A DNA stretch of 40,697 nt from Candidatus Tayloriibacteriota bacterium (GCA_903857825.1 CAIOGI010000001.1:1-40697), one strand, 5' to 3'; positions 28,452-37,498 are shown, numbered from the stretch's first letter. The notes: generated from the letters alone by a model not told the origin. Made by a program: numbers and translations.

Positions 28452-28480
28452 CAAAGACACCTTACAAAAAGGTGTCTTTG
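28452..28480 (+). terminator. Hairpin after nusA
   Basis: CAAAGACACCTT-acaaa-AAGGTGTCTTTG (12 bp perfect stem), weak T tract. Confidence 0.65.
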
Positions 28481-28548
28481 CTTGTAAACTACTATATAAT
28501 GTATGCAGTTAAGTCGTAACTATTTTATAAATAATAATTAACAAAATA

Positions 28549-29223
28549 ATGAAACTAAATAAATTTGCAATAACAATGGCTGTCTGCGCTATCACACTAT
28601 CTACTGGCATATTAATAGTCAGTGCTGAAGAAAGTGATTTGCCAAACAGAAATAGGACCGCGACCACTAGTATAAAAGATCGATTCGAAAAAAATGATGT
28701 TAGGAACACTATGGCCGAGAGAAGAGAGGACTTGAAAGAAAACAGGGCATCTAGCACCATGATGTTCAAGGAAATAAAGAATCAGAAAAAAGAAAAGGTT
28801 CTAAAGATGAAAGCAAACATATTTGAAATAAGAAAAAATGCACTTCAAAAGGAGTTGAGTAATTCATTAAATAGTATTCTTAGAATAAGAAATCAAATAG
28901 CAGAAAGAATTGTGCGTTATGAAAACAGTACTACTAGCATGAAAACAAGAAACATGACCGAGGCTAAAGCATCGTTAGTTATAGCTGACGGAAAAATATC
29001 AAAGGCAAAGACTGCGCTAGAACTATTCACCAATACAAAATTTACACTTGCTACAACCACAGCCTCTACAACGCTAGATATGGATCTAAACAAGCCAAGG
29101 AAAATTGGCGATGAAGCAATAAAGGCAATGAAGGAGGCTAGAGATTCACTAAAAGATGTTGTTCAGGCGATCGCCCATGAAATGAAAGTAAAATCTCCGA
29201 CATCAACTACAACTATTTATTAA
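28549..29223 (+). CDS. Exported coiled-coil-rich hypothetical protein
   Basis: Signal peptide MKLNKFAITMAVCAITLSTGILIVSAE then charged helical sequence. Confidence 0.7.
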   Translation: MKLNKFAITMAVCAITLSTGILIVSAEESDLPNRNRTATTSIKDRFEKNDVRNTMAERREDLKENRASSTMMFKEIKNQKKEKVLKMKANIFEIRKNALQKELSNSLNSILRIRNQIAERIVRYENSTTSMKTRNMTEAKASLVIADGKISKAKTALELFTNTKFTLATTTASTTLDMDLNKPRKIGDEAIKAMKEARDSLKDVVQAIAHEMKVKSPTSTTTIY

Positions 29224-29241
29224 AATTAATCAATAATAAAT

Positions 29242-29532
29242 ATGGAAATAAATACAAATAATTCAAGTGGAATGTTGAACGGTCTTCCACCAATGAAAAA
29301 AGAAGATAGAAAAGTTGGTCCTATAGTGGGTGCATTAATTGTTATATTTATAATTATTATGATCACTTTGTATTTCTTTGGCAAAAGATTAAATACAAAT
29401 GATTTAATAATAAATACCCCTCCAGTACAAAATAATATATCTACAACAAGCTCTAGCACATCATCTACAACTGATGCATCGATAGAGGCTGAACTAGAAA
29501 CAATTCTTGAAGATGTGGATTATAGTTTCTAA
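29242..29532 (+). CDS. Small single-TM hypothetical protein
   Basis: KVGPIVGALIVIFIIIMITLYFF TM; Ser/Thr-rich tail. Confidence 0.65.
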   Translation: MEINTNNSSGMLNGLPPMKKEDRKVGPIVGALIVIFIIIMITLYFFGKRLNTNDLIINTPPVQNNISTTSSSTSSTTDASIEAELETILEDVDYSF

Positions 29533-29622
29533 CAAACAAATTATTAAATATCTTTTGTAGAAATTCCTCATTAGCTTGAGGAATTTCTTTTTGCTTGCTA
29601 AAAACAATATATAAGGTAGACT

Positions 29623-30702
29623 GTGAAAATCATGAAAACAAATAAAATAGATAATTTAAAAATTACAAAATTAGACAAATCAAAAGTCGAGATTAGTGCC
29701 TCAATATCTACCGAAGTATTTGCTTCCTTCAAGGATAAGGCAATAGAAAATATAAACAACGAAATCACAATCGACGGTTTTAGAAAAGGTAAAATTCCAG
29801 AAAATATTTTAGTAAAGAAAGTTGGTGAAATGGCAATACTCGAAGAAATGGCTGAGCTTGCATTATCGAGCATCTATCCTGAAATAATAATCAGTGAAAA
29901 AATAGATGCAATAGGTCATCCAGAAATAAACATAACCAAACTTGCTCCAAATAATCCTCTTGAGTTCAAAATAATTACTACAGTGATACCAGAAGTTAAA
30001 CTCGGTGATTACAAAAAAATCGCAAAAGAAATTAATAAGAAAGGTGAAGAAAAAATAAATGTCACAGAAAAAGATATTGACGATGCAATATTGGAGATAA
30101 GGAAATCTCGAGTTGACCATAGTCACCACGATCATGAAAAGATGACAGCAGAAGAACATCAGAAAGAAATAGAAACTTCTATGCCAGAATTAAATGAAGA
30201 CTTTATAAAAAGTCTAGGCAACTTTAAAGACATGGCAGACTTCAGAGACAAGGTTAAATTTTCTTTGTTGGAAGATAAAAAAATACGTGCTCAGGAGAAA
30301 AGGCGAATTGCTTTATCAGATGCAATCCTAGAAGCATCAGCCGTCGTGATTCCCGAGTTACTAATAGATAGTGAAACTCGTAGGATAGAAGCTCAGTTTT
30401 CAGATGATATAACTCGTATGGGCGTTACTCTCGAAGATTATCTCAAGCATGCAAAGAAAACACTTGAAGATCTAAAGAAAGACTGGCGACCACACGCAGA
30501 GAAGAAAGCCAAACTACAACTTATCCTCAACGATGTTATAAAAATAGAAAAGATTAGAGTTGATGCTAAAGAGGTCGAAGATGAAGTCAAACACATTTTA
30601 GCACATTATAAAGACGCCGATCAAGAGCAGGCAAAGACTTATGCAGAAACAGTTTTGGCAAATGAAAAAGCATACAAGTTTTTAGAAGAGCAAGGAAAAT
30701 AA
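29623..30702 (+). CDS. tig: Trigger factor (start may be 29632)
   Basis: DKSKVEISASISTEVFASFKDKAIENINNEITIDGFRKGKIPENILVKKVGE ribosome-binding domain; C-terminal domain. Confidence 0.9.
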   Translation: MKIMKTNKIDNLKITKLDKSKVEISASISTEVFASFKDKAIENINNEITIDGFRKGKIPENILVKKVGEMAILEEMAELALSSIYPEIIISEKIDAIGHPEINITKLAPNNPLEFKIITTVIPEVKLGDYKKIAKEINKKGEEKINVTEKDIDDAILEIRKSRVDHSHHDHEKMTAEEHQKEIETSMPELNEDFIKSLGNFKDMADFRDKVKFSLLEDKKIRAQEKRRIALSDAILEASAVVIPELLIDSETRRIEAQFSDDITRMGVTLEDYLKHAKKTLEDLKKDWRPHAEKKAKLQLILNDVIKIEKIRVDAKEVEDEVKHILAHYKDADQEQAKTYAETVLANEKAYKFLEEQGK

Positions 30703-30715
30703 TAAAAGTAAAAGT

Positions 30716-30747
30716 AAAAATACCCATCAATAAAGGTGGGTATTTTT
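30716..30747. terminator. Bidirectional terminator between tig and rsmE
   Basis: AAAAATACCCA-tcaataaagg-TGGGTATTTTT. Confidence 0.8.
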
Positions 30748-30760
30748 ATCTGTGAAACAA

Positions 30761-31453
30761 TTAGAAAACAAGATGAGCAATAACTGCGACTACAGCGGTT
30801 TCTGATTTTAGAACTTGTGGACCTAGAGACCTGAGATGTATACCGTGACGAGCAAATAGATCTAATTCTTGCTGTGACCAACCGCCCTCTGGTCCTATGT
30901 ATGATCCCAGTATACTAACAAGATCTTGTGAAACGAACTTTACTGAGCAAGGATCCCATGCCAAAGATTTAACATGACCATAATTTCTTAAAGCGGATTC
31001 AAGATCTGTAACTCCATACAAAACTGGTAAAGTTCCTCTACCACATTGTTCTGCTGCCTCTATAATTATTTTTTGAATTCGATCACTATTTAAATCTTTC
31101 TTCTCGCTTCTTTCAGATACAATCGGAATAATATGTGAGACTCCAAGTTCTGTTGCCTTTTGAGCTATCCATTCGAAATTATCTTTCTTTACAAGAGAAG
31201 CGAATAGGTATGTCTCTCTGTAAGGCAAGACAGCGTTCTCTCGTATCTCGACTCTGGATAATTTTATTGTATCCTTTTCATAACCACTAATTTTGAACAC
31301 GAAATCAAAACCAGAATTATCAAAAAACATAACCTGATCTCCTTCTACAAACCGAAAAACATTTTTCATTTGATTTACCATCGACTCAGAGGAGATAATC
31401 AATGAGTCTTTATCCCCTATTTTATCCTCTAAAAAAAATCTATGTATTTTCAT
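30761..31453 (-). CDS. rsmE: 16S rRNA (uracil(1498)-N(3))-methyltransferase
   Basis: MKIHRFFLEDKIGD...WIAQKATELGVSHIIPIVSERSE...IGPEGGWSQQELDLF...LGPQVLKSETAVVAVI. Confidence 0.93.
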   Translation of the reverse strand: MKIHRFFLEDKIGDKDSLIISSESMVNQMKNVFRFVEGDQVMFFDNSGFDFVFKISGYEKDTIKLSRVEIRENAVLPYRETYLFASLVKKDNFEWIAQKATELGVSHIIPIVSERSEKKDLNSDRIQKIIIEAAEQCGRGTLPVLYGVTDLESALRNYGHVKSLAWDPCSVKFVSQDLVSILGSYIGPEGGWSQQELDLFARHGIHLRSLGPQVLKSETAVVAVIAHLVF

Positions 31454-31540
31454 GAAACAAGTTTATAACAAAATATCAAAGTTGCCAAATATGAAACATG
31501 TATGTATTATGAAAATATTACTTATTTAAAATCAAAATAT

Positions 31541-32110
31541 ATGTTAATACCAACCGTAATAGAAAAAACAAATTTTGGGGAAAGAGCTTACGATATTTAC
31601 TCAAGACTATTAAAGGAAAACATCATTTTCCTCGCAGGTCCAATAGATGATCATGTGGCAAATATTGTTATTGCCCAACTTCTATTTTTACAAGCAGAAG
31701 ATCCAAAGAGAGATATCACACTATATATAAATTCTCCAGGAGGAGTAGTGACTGCAGGACTAGCGATCATAGATACAATGAATAATATAAAGAATGACGT
31801 GGCTACTGTCTGTGTCGGGATCGCTGCATCAATGGGTGCTCACATCCTCTCTGCTGGAAAGAAGGGAAAAAGATCCGCATTACCAAATGCAGAAATAATG
31901 ATTCATCAACCACTAGGAGGTGCTGAGGGTCAAGCTTCTGATATAGAAATTAGCGCAAAGCACATCATTAAGACAAGAGAAAATCTAAACAAAATGATTG
32001 CAAAAAACACAGGACAATCATTGTCAAAAATTGAGAAGGATATGGACAGAAACTTCTTCATGGACGCAGAAGAGGCAAGGAAATACGGAATTATAGACAA
32101 GATCCTATAG
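31541..32110 (+). CDS. clpP: ATP-dependent Clp protease proteolytic subunit
   Basis: [70 protein letters not shown]. Confidence 0.96.
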   Translation: MLIPTVIEKTNFGERAYDIYSRLLKENIIFLAGPIDDHVANIVIAQLLFLQAEDPKRDITLYINSPGGVVTAGLAIIDTMNNIKNDVATVCVGIAASMGAHILSAGKKGKRSALPNAEIMIHQPLGGAEGQASDIEISAKHIIKTRENLNKMIAKNTGQSLSKIEKDMDRNFFMDAEEARKYGIIDKIL

Positions 32111-32215
32111 CCGTGATACAGTAAGACTGTTATAAATTTAATTTCAAATTCGCTTTTTACGACTTTTAAACTACCATGTTCCCAAAGATTCTTAAAAATA
32201 ATGTGCAGGTTATAG

Positions 32216-33778
32216 TTGAAAGAACAGCGAGTTAATATTCGCATGATATTATCATTAAAATTAGTTGTTCCCCTATTGGGGGTTGCCGGTTTAGTTGGTA
32301 TTGCACTAGGTTATTATTTACGCCTTATTATTTCATTGGGTAAAAAGGGCTCTATGGAGCTAGAAATAAAAGAGATGCTTCTTACAGCAAAGGAGGAGGC
32401 AAAGAAAATTACCGAGGAAGCTGATTCTATAGCAAAGAAGATCAGCACTGAGGCACGTTCTGAAATAAAGGAAAAAGAGGACAAAGCACAACAAATAGAA
32501 ACCCGCCTTATAAAAAAGGAGGATATTCTAGATAAACGCCAAGCAGACATAGATAAAGAAGTAGAAACAATAAAAGAGAAAATTGTCGAAATAAAGACAA
32601 TAAAAGAAAGGGCAGAAAATCTAGAAAAAGAGAAGGCTCAAGCATTAGAGAAGGTTGCAGGTATGTCATTGGAAGATGCCAAACAATCATTATTAAAAAC
32701 GGCAGAAAAGAACTACGAACAAGATATCCTTATCCGTATTCAAAAGTTTGAACAAAATGGAGAAGCAATACTTGAGAAGAAGGCACAGGATATTCTTTCT
32801 ACATCCATACAGCGCCTAGCAAATTCTGTGGCCTCTGATGTAATGTCAACATCAGTAACTATTCCTAATGATGAGATAAAGGGTAAAATTATTGGAAAGG
32901 AAGGACGAAATATAAAAGCATTTGAAAGAGTAACTGGGGTAGAAGTTATAGTTGACGACACTCCAGGCACCATTACTATATCTTCATTTGATCCTGTAAG
33001 AAGACATGTTGCCAAAGCAGCGCTTGAAGAATTGATAAAAGATGGCCGTATTCAACCAGCAAAAATTGAGAAGGTTGTGGAAGCAGCTCAAGCGGGAATA
33101 AACAAAACAATAAAAGAAAAGGGTGAGCAAGCCGCATATGAATGTGGAGTTATTGGATTGGACCCAAGAATATTACTTATACTAGGACGTTTACATTTCA
33201 GAACAAGTTATGGTCAAAATGTACTACAACACTCTATAGAGATGACACATATTGCTGGTATGATAGCAGAGGAAATCGGTGCGAATGTGGCTGTAGCAAA
33301 AGCTGGTGCACTATTGCATGATATTGGAAAAGCACTCGACCACGAAGTTGTAGGAACTCACGTAGAAATAGGACGAAGAATACTACAGAAATTCGGTGCT
33401 AGTGAAGAAATAATAAAGGCGATGCAGTCACATCACGAAGAGTATCCTTATGAAACGGTAGAGTCACGTATCGTTCAGACAGCTGATGCTATATCAGGAG
33501 CTCGTCCAGGCGCTCGCCATGATAGTATAGAAAATTATTTAAAAAGACTTGGGGATCTTGAAGCAATAGCAAATGCCTTCACAGGTGTTGAAAAGTCCTA
33601 CGCTCTTCAGGCTGGTCGTGAAATAAGGATATTCGTTACTCCAGAAAAAGTTACAGACCTAGAAGCCAAGAATATGGCTAGAGATATAGCTGATAAAATA
33701 GAAAAGGACTTGAAATATCCTGGTGAAATCAAGGTTACAATCATTCGTGAAACTCGAGTAATTGATTTTGCTAGATAG
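32216..33778 (+). CDS. rny: Ribonuclease Y (start may be 32243)
   Basis: N-term TM; coiled coil; KH: IIGKEGRNIKAFERVTGVEVIVDDTPGTITISSFDPVRR; HD: GALLHDIGKALDHEVVGTHVEIG. Confidence 0.97.
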   Translation: MKEQRVNIRMILSLKLVVPLLGVAGLVGIALGYYLRLIISLGKKGSMELEIKEMLLTAKEEAKKITEEADSIAKKISTEARSEIKEKEDKAQQIETRLIKKEDILDKRQADIDKEVETIKEKIVEIKTIKERAENLEKEKAQALEKVAGMSLEDAKQSLLKTAEKNYEQDILIRIQKFEQNGEAILEKKAQDILSTSIQRLANSVASDVMSTSVTIPNDEIKGKIIGKEGRNIKAFERVTGVEVIVDDTPGTITISSFDPVRRHVAKAALEELIKDGRIQPAKIEKVVEAAQAGINKTIKEKGEQAAYECGVIGLDPRILLILGRLHFRTSYGQNVLQHSIEMTHIAGMIAEEIGANVAVAKAGALLHDIGKALDHEVVGTHVEIGRRILQKFGASEEIIKAMQSHHEEYPYETVESRIVQTADAISGARPGARHDSIENYLKRLGDLEAIANAFTGVEKSYALQAGREIRIFVTPEKVTDLEAKNMARDIADKIEKDLKYPGEIKVTIIRETRVIDFAR

Positions 33779-33796
33779 GCAAAATTAGAATCGTGT

Positions 33797-33943
33797 ACCT
33801 GCAAAATTGAGACTCGATGCGGTGAGGGAGACTTTATTTTTACTAGCTTGCGCGATATTGTTTGATTTATCAAACAACAAGTGCCTTGGCTATAAAAATA
33901 AAGTGCTCCCGAGCGCAAGCAAGCGAGTCCAATTTTGCAGGTA
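33797..33943 (+). repeat. Palindromic 3'UTR element, copy 2 (downstream of rny)
   Basis: TACCTGCAAAATTGAGACTCGATGCGGTGAGGGAGACTT...AAGTGCTCCCGAGCGCAAGCAAGCGAGTCCAATTTTGCAGGTA; matches copy 1 blocks in the same sense relative to the upstream gene. Confidence 0.8.
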
Positions 33944-34065
33944 AACGGCCAATTTTGCCAAAACTCGATAACTGTTATCCAGTTTTACTCCCCTTGCTTA
34001 TAAAATGGCTTATTATATAATTATACCGAGGTTAGAAACCATTATTAATAAGTAATAAAAAAACT

Positions 34066-34338
34066 ATGAACAAAGCAGCAATTGTAGATGCAGTACATGT
34101 AGTACTTGGAGGAACAAAGGTCCAAGCAGAACAAGCAGTAGAAGTTGTATTGAGCTCAATCATCGATTCTCTAAAGAAGGGTGATGAGGTTTCAATAGCA
34201 GGTCTAGGTATCTTCTCAGTAAAGCAGCGTGCAGCTAGAGAGGCTCGAAATCCTCGAACTGGTGAGGCTATTAAGGTTCCAGCAATGAAGGTTCCTAAGT
34301 TCCGAGCCGCAAAGGCTTTGAAGGATGCTGTAAAATAA
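34066..34338 (+). CDS. HU-family DNA-binding protein
   Basis: MNKAAIVDAVHVVLGGTKVQAEQAVEVVLSSIIDSLKKGDEVSIAGLGIFSVKQRAAREARNPRTGE. Confidence 0.96.
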   Translation: MNKAAIVDAVHVVLGGTKVQAEQAVEVVLSSIIDSLKKGDEVSIAGLGIFSVKQRAAREARNPRTGEAIKVPAMKVPKFRAAKALKDAVK

Positions 34339-34424
34339 AACTCTTAGAGTTTTTAGCATCAATACTTATTTCAAGCCTGTTCGAGCGCTTTACATCAAAC
34401 GCACTTTTATACAGGATAGCAAAA

Positions 34425-34448
34425 GACCACCATAGGGTGGTTTTTTTG
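34425..34448 (+). terminator. Intrinsic terminator downstream of HU gene
   Basis: ACCACC-atag-GGTGGTTTTTTTG. Confidence 0.8.
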
Positions 34449-34487
34449 TTTGTTATTTTATAAATTTTTAATTGTGGCACATTACAA

Positions 34488-34718
34488 TTAATACACCTTC
34501 TGCAGGAAAGGGCAAAATATTTTATGCCATGATCGAGGACCATCAGAACGTGTCCTGGACTCTTCTCCTGGCGCAACAGGAATTGGCATTAAATTGACAT
34601 ATGTGGGACATACTCCAGTGACTTTAAAAACTCCAACGAGTATAAAATAAGCCACAACTATAGTTACAATGATTGATAAAATAACTATTAAAATCTTCTT
34701 TGACATTTTTATATTCAT
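34488..34718 (-). CDS. Small membrane-anchored hypothetical protein
   Basis: MNIKMSKKILIVILSIIVTIVVAYFILVGVFKVTGVCPTYVN; start set inside ORF track call. Confidence 0.6.
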   Translation of the reverse strand: MNIKMSKKILIVILSIIVTIVVAYFILVGVFKVTGVCPTYVNLMPIPVAPGEESRTRSDGPRSWHKIFCPFLQKVY

Positions 34719-34728
34719 AAATTTTTTA

Positions 34729-35460
34729 TTACCACTCAAGCCTCTCCCCATTAAACCAGAACTGCCCTGTCTCAATGTCTTTATTCGTCGCTGTTTCAAA
34801 AATATGCCTTGCTGCTTCTTCTGGAGTTACTGGTGCCTTTTCCCCACCCATATCTGTCTTCACCCAACCCGGATGCACTGAAGAAACTTTTATAGCTTTA
34901 CCCTCATGCTGTAGTCGCGATGACAAAATGAGAGTATACATATTCAAGCCAGCCTTAGATATCCTGTACGAAGGATAATAATCAGGATTTATTGCAGAAC
35001 GAGAACCCCCTTCATCCGCCTCTTCCTTCAAGTACTCCTGATTCTGACGCTTTTGCATATCCCCCAAAGATCCTGCAGCAGATGATGTATTAACAATATG
35101 TCCATCTTCACTCATAAGTGAAATGATTTGCTCAGTAAAATCTATAGTGCCAATTAAATTTACGTCCAGTGTTTTTCTTAGATTATCAACAATCATGGCC
35201 GACCCATCATTATCCACCATTATTCCTGCATTATTGTGCAAAATGTCGATTTTTACACTGATCTTGGATATTTCTGCCACACAATCCTTTATTGATTGAG
35301 AAATAGACAAATCTAATTTAAATACTTTTAGATTTTCATTTGAATAATCCACTACCCCATCCGTCGATGTCCCAAGAACAAAATACCCTTCTAATAGGTA
35401 CTTTTGTGCTAAAGCTTTCCCTATTCCTTTACTTATACCCGTTATTAGTATTGTCTTCAT
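34729..35460 (-). CDS. Short-chain dehydrogenase/reductase
   Basis: MKTILITGISKGIGKALAQKYL, HNNAGI, NTSSAAG, YRISKAGLNMY. Confidence 0.93.
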   Translation of the reverse strand: MKTILITGISKGIGKALAQKYLLEGYFVLGTSTDGVVDYSNENLKVFKLDLSISQSIKDCVAEISKISVKIDILHNNAGIMVDNDGSAMIVDNLRKTLDVNLIGTIDFTEQIISLMSEDGHIVNTSSAAGSLGDMQKRQNQEYLKEEADEGGSRSAINPDYYPSYRISKAGLNMYTLILSSRLQHEGKAIKVSSVHPGWVKTDMGGEKAPVTPEEAARHIFETATNKDIETGQFWFNGERLEW

Positions 35461-35467
35461 TTTATTG

Positions 35468-35538
35468 TGCGGGCAGGGAGAATCGAACTCCCGTCTACAC
35501 ATTGGAAGTGTGTCATTCTACCACTAAACCATGCCCGC
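35468..35538 (-). tRNA. tRNA-Gly (anticodon TCC)
   Basis: GCGGGCATGGTTTAGTGGTAGAATGACACACTTCCAATGTGTAGACGGGAGTTCGATTCTCCCTGCCCGC; CCA not encoded. Confidence 0.93.
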
Positions 35539-35547
35539 AATATTCAT

Positions 35548-36213
35548 TTATTTAAGAACAGAATCTATACTAGCAAGAATCTTTCGATGTAACAAGGTCC
35601 CAATATCTTTATTACCATCACTTACAATTGATAAATGAGCTGTACCGTATGGTAGAATATTTTTGTTTTTTCTTTTCTTGTTTAATCTGTTATCGAATAA
35701 CGATCTATAAAATGCCTCTTTTTTAATATTAAGCATCTTCATCCAAAACTCTATGACATCATCCTCATTATTGTCTGGATACATATGAATTCTGACCTTA
35801 AAATTTGAATCTGATAATCCAAAGCAAATTTTAAACCACTTCATTGTAAATCTTATAATCCTAGGATCAGAATTTGCTATTCTAATACAATCTCCTGTCT
35901 TGCTTCCCTCACCAATATAGATACCCAATCCAAGTATAAAGATATCTCTTTCTGAAAGAACACCAATACTTTCCTTTGCATACTGATCCGCTTTCAATAC
36001 AGAATTCATTTTATCGACCCTTTTTATCTGACTAATCTTTCTATTATTTTCCTCTACCCTTTTTATCACCAAATCATTTGGAATGAAAACAACTTCCTTA
36101 AGCCAATCACTCAAAGTACTTTTTGCAATTTTCAATTTTGAAGAAATATCAGCGTAAGAAAAACCCTCTTTTCTTAATTTTATAGCTTCATTCTTTTTTA
36201 TTTTAGAATACAT
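35548..36213 (-). CDS. HTH plus LAGLIDADG-like domain protein
   Basis: KLRKEGFSYADISSKLKIAKSTLSDWLKEV (HTH); FILGLGIYIGEGSKTGDCIRIANSDPRIIRFTMKWF (LAGLIDADG-like). Confidence 0.7.
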   Translation of the reverse strand: MYSKIKKNEAIKLRKEGFSYADISSKLKIAKSTLSDWLKEVVFIPNDLVIKRVEENNRKISQIKRVDKMNSVLKADQYAKESIGVLSERDIFILGLGIYIGEGSKTGDCIRIANSDPRIIRFTMKWFKICFGLSDSNFKVRIHMYPDNNEDDVIEFWMKMLNIKKEAFYRSLFDNRLNKKRKNKNILPYGTAHLSIVSDGNKDIGTLLHRKILASIDSVLK

Positions 36214-36270
36214 TATGGATTAATTATAGTTGTATAACCATAATTGTACCATATTTATGGTAAGGTAATG

Positions 36271-36687
36271 CTACTTTTTCTCTATCGCCTCTTTTATCTC
36301 ATCAACTTCCTTCTTTATCTCTCTCACCGTAGCCTTTATACTCTCAAGCTGAATTTCCTCCTCTTCTATTTCCTTCTCTGTCTTATCCCCTATCTTCTTC
36401 TGATGTTTTAATCCTGACATCAAAACAGTATCACCTATAAATACTGATACCATTAAACCAGTTGCCAACAACACAAAAACAATAATTATCATGTTTATCG
36501 GCTCATAAAAAACAAATCCTAAAATTCCACCCTTTGCTTGTAAAATATCTGCTGTATGCCAAACACCCCTCCAGAATAAAACAACTGCCACACCACCGAT
36601 TATAGAATACAAAATAGGTAAATGGCTCAAGCGACCACGAACCTTGTCTTCGAATTTGTCAAAAAAATTCAATAAAGATTTGAACAT
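36271..36687 (-). CDS. Membrane protein of unknown function with C-terminal coiled coil
   Basis: MFKSLLNFFDKFEDKVRGRLSHLPILYSIIGGVAVVLFWRGVWHTADIL; upstream GTG ORF start lies inside tRNA-Pro and is rejected. Confidence 0.75.
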   Translation of the reverse strand: MFKSLLNFFDKFEDKVRGRLSHLPILYSIIGGVAVVLFWRGVWHTADILQAKGGILGFVFYEPINMIIIVFVLLATGLMVSVFIGDTVLMSGLKHQKKIGDKTEKEIEEEEIQLESIKATVREIKKEVDEIKEAIEKK

Positions 36688-36692
36688 ACTTG

Positions 36693-36765
36693 TCGGAGCG
36701 CCGGGATTCGAACCCGGAGTCACTTCTTCCCAAAAGAAGCATGTTAGCCGTTACACCACGCTCCG
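36693..36765 (-). tRNA. tRNA-Pro (anticodon TGG)
   Basis: CGGAGCGTGGTGTAACGGCTAACATGCTTCTTTTGGGAAGAAGTGACTCCGGGTTCGAATCCCGGCGCTCCGA. Confidence 0.92.
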
Positions 36766-36825
36766 ATAACTTCATCATACTAACACAGTAATAGGAAAAA
36801 ATCCAAATTTATAGCCAAACAAATA

Positions 36826-37200
36826 CTATAAAATTATGTTTTCAAGCATTTCGACTTTTGACTCCCCTGTTTTTTGATTTACCAGAACAATTATAACGTG
36901 AAACTGAAATTCAGCATCCAAACCATATTTCTTGTCATTTAAATATGTTTGAATTACCCTTCTTAATCTCCTTAGCTTTAGGTCATGGACATTTTCCTCT
37001 GGCCTATATCCGTTATCTTGACCATTATGAATCATACTTTTTACCTCTATAAAATGTAGTATTCCTGCCTTAACGGCCACAATATCTATCTCCCCCCACT
37101 TTTTAAGATAGTTTCTGTCTTGAATAAAGTAACCACGCTGTCTAAGATATTCACAAGCAATTTCCTCACCAAAGTCTCCTTTTTCTCTAGTATTTAACAT
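36826..37200 (-). CDS. YraN family (UPF0102) endonuclease-like protein
   Basis: KGDFGEEIACEYLRQRGYFIQDRNYLKKWGEIDIVAVKAGILHFIEVKS. Confidence 0.93.
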   Translation of the reverse strand: MLNTREKGDFGEEIACEYLRQRGYFIQDRNYLKKWGEIDIVAVKAGILHFIEVKSMIHNGQDNGYRPEENVHDLKLRRLRRVIQTYLNDKKYGLDAEFQFHVIIVLVNQKTGESKVEMLENIIL

Positions 37201-37211
37201 AATTTTACAAG

Positions 37212-37298
37212 TTATAAACAGTTAATAAAAAGACAAAAGACACGAATATAAGCCATATTTTCACTGTCTTATAAACATTGTCCACAGAGTTATCCACA
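37212..37298 (+). promoter_or_regulatory. DnaA-box-like cluster
   Basis: TTATAAACA 37212, TTATAAACA 37269, TTGTCCACA 37278, TTATCCACA 37290, same orientation, in AT-rich intergenic DNA. Confidence 0.5.
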
Positions 37299-37360
37299 GT
37301 TTTAGGATAAATATGAGCAAACTAGCCATATTATAAAAAGGACTAATAAAAGGACTCTAT

Positions 37361-37434
37361 TGGTGCGGGTAAGGAGAATCGAACTCCTGCCTCGTCTTTG
37401 GCAAAGACGTGTCCTACCATTAAACAATACCCGC
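37361..37434 (-). tRNA. tRNA-Gly (anticodon GCC), CCA encoded
   Basis: GCGGGTATTGTTTAATGGTAGGACACGTCTTTGCCAAAGACGAGGCAGGAGTTCGATTCTCCTTACCCGCACCA. Confidence 0.94.
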
Positions 37435-37498
37435 ATGTAATTCAAAAAACGTTAAAAATCATTATAATCTAATTCTCATTTTTTTGCCAGAAAATCAG

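Noticed and set aside
36688-36723. N-terminal extension MTPGSNPGAPTS of ORF 36271-36723
   Set aside because: Translated from the tRNA-Pro T-arm; the true start is ATG at 36687.
36884-36905. Additional parS-like site ATTATAACGTGAAACT
   Set aside because: Lacks the CACGTG core and matches the consensus poorly.
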